From positions 39,444 to 103,443 of the forward strand of contig JAKAKI010000079.1 in NCBI GenBank assembly GCA_021813505.1: a DNA stretch of 64,000 nucleotides. Reading direction: 5' to 3'. Below, in pieces: positions 18,015 to 27,374 of this stretch. A model generated the notes under the pieces. That model did no database searches and was not told where the DNA came from. It saw only the letters and a list, made by a program, of their open reading frames with translations. The DNA comes from a bacterium. GTDB lineage: Bacteria; Zixibacteria; MSB-5A5; WJJR01. Made by a program: the position numbers and the translations under genes. Numbering within the stretch: position 1 is the first letter of the stretch; each line of letters opens with the position of its first letter.

Positions 18015-18139
18015 GTGGCCGCGATCTCTGATCGCGGGAGGCCGGAGGCCGACATCCAGCCGTGCCCGAACATCCGCTCTCGCCAAACCGCGAGACCACA
18101 ATCGCCCTTCGGCCGACCGCGATCAGAGATCGCGGCCAC
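18015..18139. repeat. Inverted repeat, 23-base perfect arms
   Basis: The arms at 18015-18037 and 18117-18139 are exact reverse complements, and each is itself a palindrome around GCGATCTCTGATCGC. The pair sits in the gene-free stretch 17852-18299, which otherwise shows only short GC-rich repeats similar to those near 15380-15460. No gene is apparent in this stretch. Confidence 0.7.
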
Positions 18140-18299
18140 TCCCGCCTATAAGCGGAGAAGATACAAGTTGATTCGGTGTGTGGTAGGTAGGGCACAATCA
18201 GGCGGCACTTGTACAATTCAGGATTGATGCGAGGAAAACAAGATCACGAACAGGGTGTGTGGATAACGCGCGCATTAAGGTCCTTATGCGGCGCGGTTG

Positions 18300-18845
18300 T
18301 CACTCGCGCCTCTCTTGATCTTCAAGTTTGCCTGCGTTCTTATCGCCTCCTTCAAACACCAGGCAAGCGCCCGCGAGAAAGCCACAGACTGTTGCAATCA
18401 CACCATTCATGTTGAGAAGTCTCTCCACGACGCCCCTCTTGATAGGATCCGCGATCTCTTTCGACTTCACTCGTGCCTCTTGCTTTAATTCAGTGAATCT
18501 GGCTCCAAGGGGTTGGCCAAGGCGGTCAACATCAGCATCTCCGACTTCCTTTTCCAGTTCGTGTGCGCACTGATTCCTGAGTTTGTTCAAGTTCTTAAGA
18601 ACTGTGATGATCTGATCCGGAATCTCATTAAGAGCGTCAACTACGGCCAGCTTTTGGGCAAAGGACAAATGCCCAGTCTCGATGAGCCGGTCTCCTCGTG
18701 AAAGCCGCAAGGAGATGATTCGCTCCAAACGACCCTCTGCGTAGAGGTGCCCTTTGAGAAGCAACAATGTCAAGTCCGTGCCGGGCCTAAGAACTGCCTC
18801 CATCTTCGCTATGCTGGATTCGATCGTCGCCTCATCAAGCTTCAC
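18300..18845 (-). CDS. HEPN-like alpha-helical protein
   Basis: A GTG start at 18845 is chosen because AGGAAGGA lies seven bases upstream; the upstream in-frame extension looks non-coding. The 181-residue product is all-helical, with L-R-N-Q-C-A-H-E around residues 89-96, giving the R-x4-H arrangement of HEPN-type RNases and their relatives. The C-terminal end has one hydrophobic helix (about 152-165), so it may be membrane-associated. No nucleotidyltransferase partner is adjacent, so a classical HEPN-MNT toxin pair is not present. Codon use and flanking DNA are somewhat AT-richer than neighbours. Confidence 0.65.
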   Translation of the reverse strand: MKLDEATIESSIAKMEAVLRPGTDLTLLLLKGHLYAEGRLERIISLRLSRGDRLIETGHLSFAQKLAVVDALNEIPDQIITVLKNLNKLRNQCAHELEKEVGDADVDRLGQPLGARFTELKQEARVKSKEIADPIKRGVVERLLNMNGVIATVCGFLAGACLVFEGGDKNAGKLEDQERRE

Positions 18846-19047
18846 TCGAATATCCTTCCTGACAGTCGAGCTATTCTCGCTGCAAGGGGGGGCAGCGTAA
18901 GATGCTCGTTGGATGTTGCCCAGAGTCAATCTCCGTGGGTCGGCATTGTGTCCCACTGATGAAGAAACTGGACTACTGGGCCCCCTCCGTCAAGGGGAAC
19001 TTTGTCATCCAATCTCAGCGGTGAATCAAACGAGTGGTTGATCGTCG

Positions 19048-20271
19048 CTACCGGTCAACCTCGCCCAGCACGATATCATACGACGCCACCGTCGCCACGA
19101 CGTCGGCGATCAGCATCGGCTTCTTCGCATGCTGGACAACCGCATTGAGCGATGAGATTGCGGTAAAACACGGAGAACGCGCCTTGCAGCGCAGAGGAAC
19201 ATCAGAACCATCGGAAATGACGTAGTACCCAAGTTCACCGCGCGGTGATTCGGTACGGGCGTAGACATCGCCTTTCGGTGGACGCGCCTTGCGGGGGATC
19301 GTCTCGTGAACATCCCCCTCTGGCAGCCCCTCGAGTGCCTGCCGGCAGATCTTCACCGATTCGGCCATCTCTTCAATCCGCACCCAGTATCGATCCCAGC
19401 ACGATCCGATCGGCCCGAAGCGGCCTTTGCCCAACGCCACGTTCCATTTGAAACGGTCGTAGATCGAATACGGATCATCACGGCGCAAATCCCAATCGAC
19501 GCCCGAGCCGCGCAGATTCGGACCGGTCACTCCATACGAGATCGCGACCTCCGGCGGCAGAATGCCGACATTCGCGGTTCGCGTAATGAAGATGTGGTTG
19601 TAACTCAGAAGGTCATTGAAATCATTGATCTTCGGCTCGAAGTAGTCGAGGAACTCGCGCGTCTTCGCGACCCAGCCCTCGGGCAAGTCGCGCGCCAGAC
19701 CGCCAACCCAAATGTAGTTGTAAAGCAGCCGGGCGCCGGTCAGCCACTCGAACAAATCGAGAATCATCTCCCGGTCACGAAACGCCCAGAGAAACGGCGT
19801 GAACGCACCCATATCAAGGCCGTACGTTCCAAACGCCACAAGGTGGCTGGCAATCCGCTGCAGTTCGCAGATGATCACGCGGATGTACTCGACGCGCTCG
19901 GGAACCTTGATCCCCATCAGCCGTTCGACCGCCACCGCGAAACTCATGTTCTGGCTGAGTCCTGCCAGATAGTCCATCCGGTCGGTGTACGGCACAATCC
20001 CGGCGTACGGAAGATTCTCCGCGTGCTTCTCAAAACAGCGATGCAGGTACCCGATGTGCGGACGGATGCTCAGCACCACCTCGCCGTCCATGGTCAATTC
20101 CAGCCGCAACACGCCGTGCGTCGACGGATGCTGCGGGCCCATGTTGACCTTGTAGGTTTCGGTGAGATACGCACCCGAGTATTTCTCGGGCGGGGCGGGG
20201 ATATTGATCAGAAGATCGTCGTCCTCGATCTCGTACCGTGGCGGAGCCTGTAGGGCAAAGACATCGGGCAT
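19048..20271 (-). CDS. nuoD: NADH-quinone oxidoreductase subunit D, copy 1
   Basis: The 407-residue protein has the 49-kDa subunit signatures: M-G-P-Q-H-P-S-T-H-G-V near residues 43-53, the I-G-Y-L-H-R-C-F-E-K segment, V-P-Y-T-D-R-M-D-Y-L near the quinone site, and a C-terminal L-G-E-V-D-R end. It lies last in the second peripheral-arm block, after a lipoprotein gene. It differs clearly from the copy at 27979-29361, so this is an ancient duplication or separate acquisition rather than a recent copy. It would form the quinone chamber with NuoB. Confidence 0.96.
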   Translation of the reverse strand: MPDVFALQAPPRYEIEDDDLLINIPAPPEKYSGAYLTETYKVNMGPQHPSTHGVLRLELTMDGEVVLSIRPHIGYLHRCFEKHAENLPYAGIVPYTDRMDYLAGLSQNMSFAVAVERLMGIKVPERVEYIRVIICELQRIASHLVAFGTYGLDMGAFTPFLWAFRDREMILDLFEWLTGARLLYNYIWVGGLARDLPEGWVAKTREFLDYFEPKINDFNDLLSYNHIFITRTANVGILPPEVAISYGVTGPNLRGSGVDWDLRRDDPYSIYDRFKWNVALGKGRFGPIGSCWDRYWVRIEEMAESVKICRQALEGLPEGDVHETIPRKARPPKGDVYARTESPRGELGYYVISDGSDVPLRCKARSPCFTAISSLNAVVQHAKKPMLIADVVATVASYDIVLGEVDR

Positions 20272-20300
20272 TGTTCAGTCCTGTTTGAGAAGCGTCATCA

Positions 20301-20867
20301 TCAACTGGGAACAGCCGGAGCCGGCGGCATCGGCTGGAAATGGCGCCGTGCATCGAGCTTGAACTGCCGGCGGTCACGCAACCGCTGGTCGCCGATTACA
20401 TACACGTAAACCCAATTCACTTTCTTCGTCGCCTCGATCTGCGGAACGGGCCACCCCTTGGATCCCAGCGAATACTGTCCACTGGCCATGTTCTCGAAAT
20501 CATAGACAATCAGCCCCAGTCCGGTCGAGTCGGCGACAATCACGCGCAGATTCATGGGGCGATTCAACCGGATGTACATAAACTCTTCATAGTCCGCCGC
20601 TGGCGTCTTCATTCCCTCGCGATCCGATTTGGACTCAATCACGATTGCCGTGTCGACATTAAACGGCCGCAGTGTCGAGTAATTGGGCGCCAGCCGTGCA
20701 AAATCCGCATCACTGCGGTACAGATATCCGTAATTGTGGTCGAACAACTCCGCGGACGCCTGGTCCGCTGTCCTGTGCCCGCTGCCGCCGCCGGAACACC
20801 CGGCAACAGCCAGCAATCCCGCCAGCAGGACCGCTGAAAAAAGACACCACTTCGAGGTTGTGTTCAT
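20301..20867 (-). CDS. Lipoprotein embedded in the nuo cluster
   Basis: The ATG at 20867 follows GGGAG and opens a lipoprotein signal with lipobox L-L-A-V-A-G-C. The mature domain (about 160 residues) has strands such as N-L-R-V-I-V-A-D-S-T-G and W-V-Y-V-Y-V-I-G-D; no family is recognised. It lies between the second nuoI and nuoD copies on the same strand, with 29- and 36-base gaps, so it is presumably in their transcript. Whether it associates with complex I or is simply hitch-hiking is unknown. Confidence 0.75.
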   Translation of the reverse strand: MNTTSKWCLFSAVLLAGLLAVAGCSGGGSGHRTADQASAELFDHNYGYLYRSDADFARLAPNYSTLRPFNVDTAIVIESKSDREGMKTPAADYEEFMYIRLNRPMNLRVIVADSTGLGLIVYDFENMASGQYSLGSKGWPVPQIEATKKVNWVYVYVIGDQRLRDRRQFKLDARRHFQPMPPAPAVPS

Positions 20868-20903
20868 TGCCGAATTTGCTCCCAATCTCCGCAGGTGGAA
20901 AGT

Positions 20904-21410
20904 CTAAGCATGTATCCCGATTGTGGTCGTTTTCCCCCCGACAGACTCCCGGACCCGCGCCGCGTCCGCTTCCGGATAAGTCGCATAGTGATGAATCAAA
21001 TTGTCCCGGTTGTACACCGAGTTTTCGTAGTCCGGCGTCATCTTGAGGCACTCGGTCGGACAGGGATCGACACACAAGGCGCAGAAACAGCACTTGGCGA
21101 AATCAATGTCGAATCGCAACACGTGCAGTTTCTTCTTCTGGCCGTTGGATGTCTCGCCCAGATCCTCTTCTTTGCCGGCCTTCGCGGTTTCAATCGCGAT
21201 ACAGTCGACCGGGCACGCCCGCGCACATTGCAGACAGCCGATGCAGTCCTCGATGATGTTGAACAGCCTTCCCTTGGCCCCCTTCGGCAGATCCCACGTC
21301 TCGTCGGGATACTGCATCGTGTTGGGCTTCTTGAAAAGATGTTCAAAGGTCACCCGCAGTCCCACGAGCAGGGACCAGAATCCGGTGACTTGCCGTCCGA
21401 CGTTTCCCAT
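20904..21410 (-). CDS. nuoI: NADH-quinone oxidoreductase subunit I, copy 1
   Basis: A 168-residue 8Fe ferredoxin subunit. Two complete C-x2-C-x2-C-x3-C motifs (C-I-G-C-L-Q-C-A-R-A-C-P and C-C-F-C-A-L-C-V-D-P-C-P) bind the N6a and N6b clusters; an amphipathic N-terminal helix precedes them. It belongs to the second block B-C-I-lipoprotein-D. The other NuoI copy is at 22668-23252 and is longer at its N-terminus. Confidence 0.95.
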   Translation of the reverse strand: MGNVGRQVTGFWSLLVGLRVTFEHLFKKPNTMQYPDETWDLPKGAKGRLFNIIEDCIGCLQCARACPVDCIAIETAKAGKEEDLGETSNGQKKKLHVLRFDIDFAKCCFCALCVDPCPTECLKMTPDYENSVYNRDNLIHHYATYPEADAARVRESVGGKTTTIGIHA

Positions 21411-21438
21411 TGCCTGCCTTTCAAACTCGAAATCGAAC

Positions 21439-22014
21439 CTACATTCCTTCCAGGTCCGGCTCCTGCCGTTGCGGGGGATCCACCCGCAAATCCGGCGTGT
21501 CCTTTGATACCCAGTGGCCGCGGTCGGGATTCATCCCTTCTGCATATGGAACCCTCAGGCCGCGATACGTCTCCTGGACCACATAGTCCTTACGGAGCGG
21601 CCAGCCCTCCCAGTCATCCGGGCACAGAATCCGCCGCAGATCATGATGGCCGTCAAAGACAATCCCCATCATGTCGTACGCCTCCCGCTCGTGCCAGTCG
21701 GCGGTCCCGAATACGGTCGAAACCGTTGGGGCATGCGGATTCTCGCGATCAGAGAATTCAATCCTGAGCGTGAGCTTGTGGTTATGCTTGATCGAGTGCA
21801 GATTGTACACTACCTGCAGCTTGTCTTTGAGGTCAACCGCCGACAAACACATCAGCGAAGTCAGGTCGATGCCCGGCTCATCTCTCAACCAGTTGCACAC
21901 TTCGGCAATCGACTGCGCCTCGACCGTGCAACTCGGATCAACACCTTCGGCCAGCTCACCGATCCGCTCACCAAAACGGGCTTTCAGCCTGGCGTGGATT
22001 TCTTGCGTCGTCAT
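21439..22014 (-). CDS. nuoC: NADH-quinone oxidoreductase subunit C, copy 1
   Basis: The 191-residue product carries the 30-kDa subunit signature: F-G-T-A-D-W-H-E-R-E-A-Y-D-M-M-G-I-V-F (about 102-120), H-D-L-R-R-I-L and G-W-P-L-R-K-D-Y. It is a soluble peripheral-arm scaffold subunit. It starts 12 bases after the nuoB stop on the minus strand. A second divergent NuoC is at 29388-29921. Confidence 0.95.
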   Translation of the reverse strand: MTTQEIHARLKARFGERIGELAEGVDPSCTVEAQSIAEVCNWLRDEPGIDLTSLMCLSAVDLKDKLQVVYNLHSIKHNHKLTLRIEFSDRENPHAPTVSTVFGTADWHEREAYDMMGIVFDGHHDLRRILCPDDWEGWPLRKDYVVQETYRGLRVPYAEGMNPDRGHWVSKDTPDLRVDPPQRQEPDLEGM

Positions 22015-22025
22015 TTCGCTTCCGC

Positions 22026-22583
22026 CTACGCCGCCATCACCGGTGCCAGTTTCTTGCCCAACATCTCTTCCCGCTTGATCTTCTCCTGAATCATCATCAG
22101 GCCTTCCAGCAACGCTTCCGGACGCGGAGGACAGCCGGCCACATACACGTCAACCGGCACAATCTGATCGACACCTTTGAGCACATGATAGCCATGCTTC
22201 CAGTACGGTCCGCCGCACGTGGCACAGGAACCCATCGAGAGCACATATTTCGGCTCCGGCATCTGCTCATAGAGCTTCTTGACCCGCAATGCCATCTTCA
22301 TCGTCACCGTGCCGGCCACGATCATCAGATCCGATTGCCGCGGCGACGCCCGCATCACACCCATCCCAAACCGGTCGATGTCAAACCGCCCGGCGGCGGT
22401 GGCCATCATCTCGATCGCACAACAGGCCAGCCCGAACGACATCGGCCAAACCGACGACTGCCGCGCCCAGGACAAAACCTTGTCCACCGAGGTGATGATC
22501 ACGTTGTTGCCGTGACGCCCTTCCAAGGGCAGCGTCTGCTCGGCTTTCTCCCGAATCTTGATTTCCGTCTGGGTCTTGCTCAT
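22026..22583 (-). CDS. nuoB: NADH-quinone oxidoreductase subunit B, copy 1
   Basis: The ATG at 22583 follows AGAAGGAAA and is preferred to a longer frame. The product (about 185 residues) contains the N2-cluster cysteines in [10 protein letters not shown], in S-C-A-T-C-G-G and in V-A-G-C-P-P-R-P. This opens the second block; about 85 bases separate it from the end of the first NuoI, so it may be read from the long transcript or have its own promoter. Confidence 0.95.
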   Translation of the reverse strand: MSKTQTEIKIREKAEQTLPLEGRHGNNVIITSVDKVLSWARQSSVWPMSFGLACCAIEMMATAAGRFDIDRFGMGVMRASPRQSDLMIVAGTVTMKMALRVKKLYEQMPEPKYVLSMGSCATCGGPYWKHGYHVLKGVDQIVPVDVYVAGCPPRPEALLEGLMMIQEKIKREEMLGKKLAPVMAA

Positions 22584-22667
22584 TGATTTTCCTTCTGGAC
22601 TGGCAAATGGCGCGGTGCTCGCGAGGAGGCCTGGCTGCCATCCGAACATCGGGCCCAAGCTCACATG

Positions 22668-23252
22668 CTATTGTACCAGTTGCTGTTGCAAGAAGTCAAC
22701 GGGTTTGTCCCCGCGCTCAGATTTCGGTGGCAAAGAAAGAAGTGTATCGATATTCAACACCATACCTTCACGCGACAAGGCGCCAATCTCGGTGATGCCT
22801 GTATCCATCCGAATCGCGTCCTCCGGGCAGGCTTCTACGCAGAAACCACAGAAGACGCACCGTCCAATGTCGATATCAAATGACTTTGGCCGCTTTTCGA
22901 TATTCGGGTCATCCACTTCCTCGGCAACAATTTTGATACAGAACGCCGGGCACACTGTCTCGCACATCATACAAGCCACACAGCGCGGGGTGCCATCCGG
23001 ACGCTTGGCCAGACGATGCAATGTTCGCAGTCGCGGCGATTGCGGACGCCTGACTTCGGGATACTGATAAGTCGCCGCCCCTGGTAGTGCCGACTTGACC
23101 CCAAACAGTCGCAGCGTATGCCGCCAGAGATTCACAAAGAAATGCCGCGCCGTCAAGACCAGCCCGCGCCAGACCTCCGGCAGATAGATCCGTTCCCAAA
23201 ACGTCAGCACCCGCCGCCGTTCCGAAACATTGATGACGCGCACCGTTCCCAT
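22668..23252 (-). CDS. nuoI: NADH-quinone oxidoreductase subunit I, copy 2
   Basis: Two 4Fe-4S motifs (C-V-A-C-M-M-C-E-T-V-C-P and C-V-F-C-G-F-C-V-E-A-C-P) identify NuoI. The N-terminal extension with W-R-G-L-V-L-T-A-R-H-F and R-P-D-G-T-P-R preceding the first motif is typical of the complex I branch. An ATG at 23252, five bases past the nuoH stop, is chosen; a GTG at 23273 overlapping nuoH is the alternative. It is the last gene of the A-to-I run. Confidence 0.95.
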   Translation of the reverse strand: MGTVRVINVSERRRVLTFWERIYLPEVWRGLVLTARHFFVNLWRHTLRLFGVKSALPGAATYQYPEVRRPQSPRLRTLHRLAKRPDGTPRCVACMMCETVCPAFCIKIVAEEVDDPNIEKRPKSFDIDIGRCVFCGFCVEACPEDAIRMDTGITEIGALSREGMVLNIDTLLSLPPKSERGDKPVDFLQQQLVQ

Positions 23253-23257
23253 TGCAG

Positions 23258-24349
23258 CTACCGTCCAATCCACAAGACGATGATCGCCGTCACCAGTGCA
23301 TTCGCCAGCGAAAGAGGCAGCAGAATCTTCCAGCCCAGATTCATCAACTGATCAAAGCGGAATCGCGGCAGCGTCCACCGGATCAGCATCTGCAGCCAGC
23401 AGAAGAACGAAACCTTCAGCACAAACGAAATGACCCGCAACGATTCCACCAGCCAGGTGTTCATGTCAATGGTTGAACCCCACGGGAACACGAAGCCGCC
23501 GTCACCCAGATACGGAACCTGCCAGCCACCGAAGAAGAACGTCGTCACCATCGACGCAACCAGGATTTGCTCGATGAAATCCGCGAACATGAACATTCCG
23601 AACTTCATCGAAGAGTATTCCAGGAAGAAACCGATGATCTCCGACTCGCCCTCCGGGATGTCGAACGGAATTCGCTTCGTCTCGGCAATTGCCGCCGTCA
23701 TGAACAGGAGGAACCCCAGCGGCTGGAGGAACACACCCCACATCGGCAGGAACCCGAAGAGCAGTCCCCCCTGCGCCCGCACAATCTCCTGCAACGACAG
23801 CGTCTGGAAGATCATGATGACACCGACCAGCGTCAGCCCGAACGTGATCTCGTAAGAAATCATCTGCGCGGTCGCGCGAACCCCGCCAAGCAGCGAGTAA
23901 TTGTTGTTCGAAGACCAGCCGGCCAGCACAACTCCATAGACGGCCACCGACATCATCGCGAAGATGAACAGGATGCCGACGTTCACATCGGCCACCTGCA
24001 GGCCGATCGATTGGCCCGCGATCACAATCGAACTGCCGAACGGAATCACGGCAAACGACAGGAGCGCAAAGAAGATCGAAAGCACCGGCGCCAGCGCATG
24101 GATGAACTTGTGCGGCGTGTCCGGAACAAAATCCTCCTTGGTGAACATCTTCACCGCATCGGCGATGATGTGGAAGAGCCCCCACACCCGGAATCCGAGA
24201 ATCGAGGCCCGATTGGCGCCGATCCGGTCCTGCATCACAGCCGACTGTTTGCGTTCCACCCACGTGAGCAATCCACCCAGACTGAGCGCGAACATGACGA
24301 TGAAGATCGTCTTGCCGACCGCTGCTCCGATTTCCATTCCTGCGCTCAT
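23258..24349 (-). CDS. nuoH: NADH-quinone oxidoreductase subunit H
   Basis: A polytopic protein of about 363 residues with the NuoH signature E-R-K-Q-S-A-V-M-Q-D-R-I-G near the N-terminus, K-M-F-T-K-E-D, and A-E-T-K-R-I-P-F-D-I-P-E-G-E-S-E on the E-channel loop. It anchors the peripheral arm to the membrane and forms the quinone tunnel. It starts about 11 bases after the nuoG stop. It is the only membrane subunit besides NuoA in this window; a single copy serves both peripheral blocks here. Confidence 0.97.
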   Translation of the reverse strand: MSAGMEIGAAVGKTIFIVMFALSLGGLLTWVERKQSAVMQDRIGANRASILGFRVWGLFHIIADAVKMFTKEDFVPDTPHKFIHALAPVLSIFFALLSFAVIPFGSSIVIAGQSIGLQVADVNVGILFIFAMMSVAVYGVVLAGWSSNNNYSLLGGVRATAQMISYEITFGLTLVGVIMIFQTLSLQEIVRAQGGLLFGFLPMWGVFLQPLGFLLFMTAAIAETKRIPFDIPEGESEIIGFFLEYSSMKFGMFMFADFIEQILVASMVTTFFFGGWQVPYLGDGGFVFPWGSTIDMNTWLVESLRVISFVLKVSFFCWLQMLIRWTLPRFRFDQLMNLGWKILLPLSLANALVTAIIVLWIGR

Positions 24350-24360
24350 TCGATCCAATC

Positions 24361-26001
24361 CTACGCCGTGGCCGTGGCCGCACTGCGCCGCGATGGATTC
24401 ACACCGGCGTCACCGATCTTGCTATACGTCAGTCCTGAGAAATACTCGACATTCCCCGCCAATTCCGCAAAGCAGCTCTCCGGCAGCCGCGGCGCCGCCT
24501 TCAGCTCCCAGCGATTCGCCAGGTCAACCAGCATCTCCAGGAGTGGGCGCGACTGTCCGACCGGAGGAATCGCCTGATCGAAATGCTGCACCCGTCCCTC
24601 GGAATTGCAAATCGTCCCGTCCGTCTCGGCAAATGTCGTCATCGGCAATGCCACCGTCGCCAACTCCGTGAGGACTGAACCGTGCGTCTGGATGGTAATC
24701 AGCGTCTCGACATTCTTCAGCTTTTCGCGCAATACGTCGGCACTGTACCGCGACAACAGTCCATCACCGACGATGAACAATGTCTTGAGTTTCCCGGCGC
24801 CCGCCGCTTCGAGAATCGTCTCGACCGTCGGATCGGCGGTATGGGGCGCTCCGATGATCAATCCGGCCCCGTACGTATTGGCGAATGTGTCCGACTTGCG
24901 CAGCAGGTTATCCTCGACACCGTTGGGATCGGCGGGACAACGGTGCGCAATCTTCTCGATCTTCATTCCCTGCATGAACAACCGCCGAACGGCGTACAGT
25001 TCCTCATTCGAAAGATCAGGCGTGGCGATCACCGCGGCCGCCGCCACACCGGTCCTGCCGATCTGATGCGTCACCTGTTCATCGACCTGCGACAAGGCCA
25101 GCGTCCAGTCGGCCTTCTCCTGCCCCTTGCCCGTCAGACGCACCAGCGGTTGCAGAAGCCGATCTTCGGATTCGAAGCGCTTGTACGAATACCGCCCGGC
25201 ATCGCACATCCAGTGCCCGTTCACTTCGCCGTTGAAACGCGGCTTCAAGCGCGCGACCAGCTTGCCGTCATTGTGGTGCGAACGCCGGCGATTCGCGTGG
25301 ATTTCGATATTGCACCCGCGCGAACACCCGTGACACACCGACTCCGTCTTGTCGAGATACCACACCCGCACTTTGAAACGGAAATCACGGTCGGTCAGTG
25401 CCCCCACCGGACAAACATCCGCCAGGCACCCGGAATACGGATTGTCAACGGTGACCCCTTTGACCGGCAAGAGTTCCGAATGATCACCACGGTTGAAAAT
25501 GCCGAGTTCATGCGTCTTGCTGACCTCGTCGACAAACCGCACACAGCGCGAGCAAAGAATACAGCGCTCCGAATCGAGCATGATGTGCGGCCCGATCGGC
25601 ATCGCCTTGTGCTTCTTGAGTTTGTTCTCCAGCAGTGTCGAGTCATACTGCCCGAACTGCATGTAGAATTCCTGCAGCTTGCACTCTCCGGCCTGATCGC
25701 ACACCGGACAATCGAGCGGATGATTCGCCAGCAGGAATTCGAGGATCGCCTGCCGAGCGACGATCACCTTCTCGGTCGTCGTGCGCACAATCATGCCTTC
25801 GGTCACAAACGTGTAGCAGGCAATCTGCAGCTTCGGCGCCTTCTCGATCTCGACTAAGCACATCCGGCACGATCCGGCAATCGACAACCCCGGATGGTAG
25901 CAGTAACGCGGGATGTATATCCCGAGCTTCTCCGCCGCCTGGATCACCGTCGTCCCGGCCGGTACGTCGATGGTGAGATCGTCGATCGTGACTTTAGGCA
26001 T
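24361..26001 (-). CDS. nuoG: NADH-quinone oxidoreductase subunit G
   Basis: The 546-residue protein has the [2Fe-2S] ferredoxin domain (cysteines in Y-C-Y-H-P-G-L-S-I-A-G-S-C-R-M-C), the His/Cys N5-type site with D-C-P-V-C-D-Q-A-G-E-C-K-L-Q, the C-I-L-C-S-R-C-V-R-F cluster and a molybdopterin-type C-x2-C-x3-C site (C-H-G-C-S-R-G-C). It then has a shortened molybdopterin-oxidoreductase-like domain. It is shorter than the roughly 700-900 residues of many NuoG proteins, lacking the far C-terminal part. Confidence 0.95.
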   Translation of the reverse strand: MPKVTIDDLTIDVPAGTTVIQAAEKLGIYIPRYCYHPGLSIAGSCRMCLVEIEKAPKLQIACYTFVTEGMIVRTTTEKVIVARQAILEFLLANHPLDCPVCDQAGECKLQEFYMQFGQYDSTLLENKLKKHKAMPIGPHIMLDSERCILCSRCVRFVDEVSKTHELGIFNRGDHSELLPVKGVTVDNPYSGCLADVCPVGALTDRDFRFKVRVWYLDKTESVCHGCSRGCNIEIHANRRRSHHNDGKLVARLKPRFNGEVNGHWMCDAGRYSYKRFESEDRLLQPLVRLTGKGQEKADWTLALSQVDEQVTHQIGRTGVAAAAVIATPDLSNEELYAVRRLFMQGMKIEKIAHRCPADPNGVEDNLLRKSDTFANTYGAGLIIGAPHTADPTVETILEAAGAGKLKTLFIVGDGLLSRYSADVLREKLKNVETLITIQTHGSVLTELATVALPMTTFAETDGTICNSEGRVQHFDQAIPPVGQSRPLLEMLVDLANRWELKAAPRLPESCFAELAGNVEYFSGLTYSKIGDAGVNPSRRSAATATA

Positions 26002-26049
26002 CGTCAGTCTGCTTCACGCTCCGCGAGAGCGAGGTGGGCAAAGCCCACC

Positions 26050-27363
26050 CTACACGGCCACGGCTGTTCTCTCTCCGATATGAGTGACCGGGATCGGCGC
26101 CTGGCTTACCGGCCTCCCGCGCTTGATCCACTCTTCGAATTCCGGACGGAACTTGGTGACCCAACTGATCACCGGCAGTGCCGCCGCATCGCCCAACGGG
26201 CAGATCGTGTTCCCCAAAACGTTCCTGGCAATTCGAATCAGATTATCCGCGTCACCCATGCGCCCATCGCCATCGAGGATGCGTTGGATGATCTTCGTCA
26301 TCCACGCCGTCCCTTCCCGGCAGGGCGTGCACTGGCCGCACGATTCGTGCGCATAAAACCGCGCCAGCACCAAAAGCGCAGCGGGAATGGAAACAGTCTC
26401 ATCAAATACAACAATTCCCGCCGAACCAAGCATCGATCCGATCTTCGCCAGCGAATCAAAATCCATCGGCACGTCGATTTCCGCCGCCGTCAAAATCGGC
26501 GCCGACGATCCGCCGGGAATGACCGCTTTCAACTGCCGTCCCCCGGCAATCCCGCCCGCGTGATCATAGATGATCTGCCGCAAGGGCGTGCCCATCGGAA
26601 GTTCGTAGACACCCGGCTTATTGACGCGCCCGGATACAGAGTATATCCGCAATCCGCCGTTGCGTTCCGATCCCAAATCGGCAAACGCCTGTCCGCCCAT
26701 TTCAATGACGAACGGCACGTACGATAATGTCTCGATGTTGTTCACCACCGTCGGGCAGCGCTGGTACCCCTCGACCGCGGGGAATGGCGGTTTCAACCGC
26801 GGCCAGCCGCGTTTCCCCTCGAGCGATTCCAGAAGCGACGTTTCTTCTCCGCAGATGTACGCTCCCGCGCCGCGATGCACGACAATGTCGAGCGCGAAGT
26901 CGCGCCCCATGACCCGTTCGCCCAATATCCCCGCCGCTTTCGCTTCCGCGATCGCGCCTTCGACCCGTTCGATCGGCAGATCGTACTCACCACGGATGTA
27001 GATGAACGCTTTGTGGGAACGGATGGCGAAACAGGTGATGATAATCCCCTCGATCAATAGATGAGGGTCATGAATCATGATATACTTGTCTTTGACCGTG
27101 CCCGGTTCACCTTCGTCGCCATTGACGACCAGATATCGCGGCTTCGGCGAATCCTTGGGCAGAAAACTCCACTTGCGTCCCGCCGGAAATCCCGCGCCGC
27201 CGAGCCCGCGCAAATTCGACTTGATCACATCCTCGACAATCGCCTCGGGCGCCATTGCCAGCGCCTTCTCCACACGCGAATACACGCCGTTCGCTTTCGC
27301 CACCGCCAGCGTGTGCGAGTTCTCGATGCCGATGTTTTTGGTGACCAGCTTCAACATATTCAA
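26050..27363 (-). CDS. nuoF: NADH-quinone oxidoreductase subunit F
   Basis: A 437-residue flavoprotein with G-R-G-G-A-G-F-like L-R-G-L-G-G-A-G-F-P-A-G (FMN/NADH site), V-N-G-D-E-G-E-P-G, G-A-G-A-Y-I-C-G-E-E-T, and the N3 cluster S-C-G-Q-C-T-P-C-R-E-G plus a later C-P-L-G-D. It oxidises NADH and passes electrons to NuoE and NuoG. The 48-base gap to nuoG contains a small TGGGCAAAGCCCA hairpin. Confidence 0.97.
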   Translation of the reverse strand: MNMLKLVTKNIGIENSHTLAVAKANGVYSRVEKALAMAPEAIVEDVIKSNLRGLGGAGFPAGRKWSFLPKDSPKPRYLVVNGDEGEPGTVKDKYIMIHDPHLLIEGIIITCFAIRSHKAFIYIRGEYDLPIERVEGAIAEAKAAGILGERVMGRDFALDIVVHRGAGAYICGEETSLLESLEGKRGWPRLKPPFPAVEGYQRCPTVVNNIETLSYVPFVIEMGGQAFADLGSERNGGLRIYSVSGRVNKPGVYELPMGTPLRQIIYDHAGGIAGGRQLKAVIPGGSSAPILTAAEIDVPMDFDSLAKIGSMLGSAGIVVFDETVSIPAALLVLARFYAHESCGQCTPCREGTAWMTKIIQRILDGDGRMGDADNLIRIARNVLGNTICPLGDAAALPVISWVTKFRPEFEEWIKRGRPVSQAPIPVTHIGERTAVAV

Positions 27364-27374
27364 TCAGCCAAGTT

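Noticed and set aside
19306..20253. Plus-strand frame of 315 residues opposite nuoD
   Set aside because: Antisense to an unmistakable NuoD.
23567..24577. Plus-strand frame opposite nuoH and nuoG
   Set aside because: Antisense to two clear complex I genes; composition is Arg/Gln/His-rich as expected for a GC-rich shadow.
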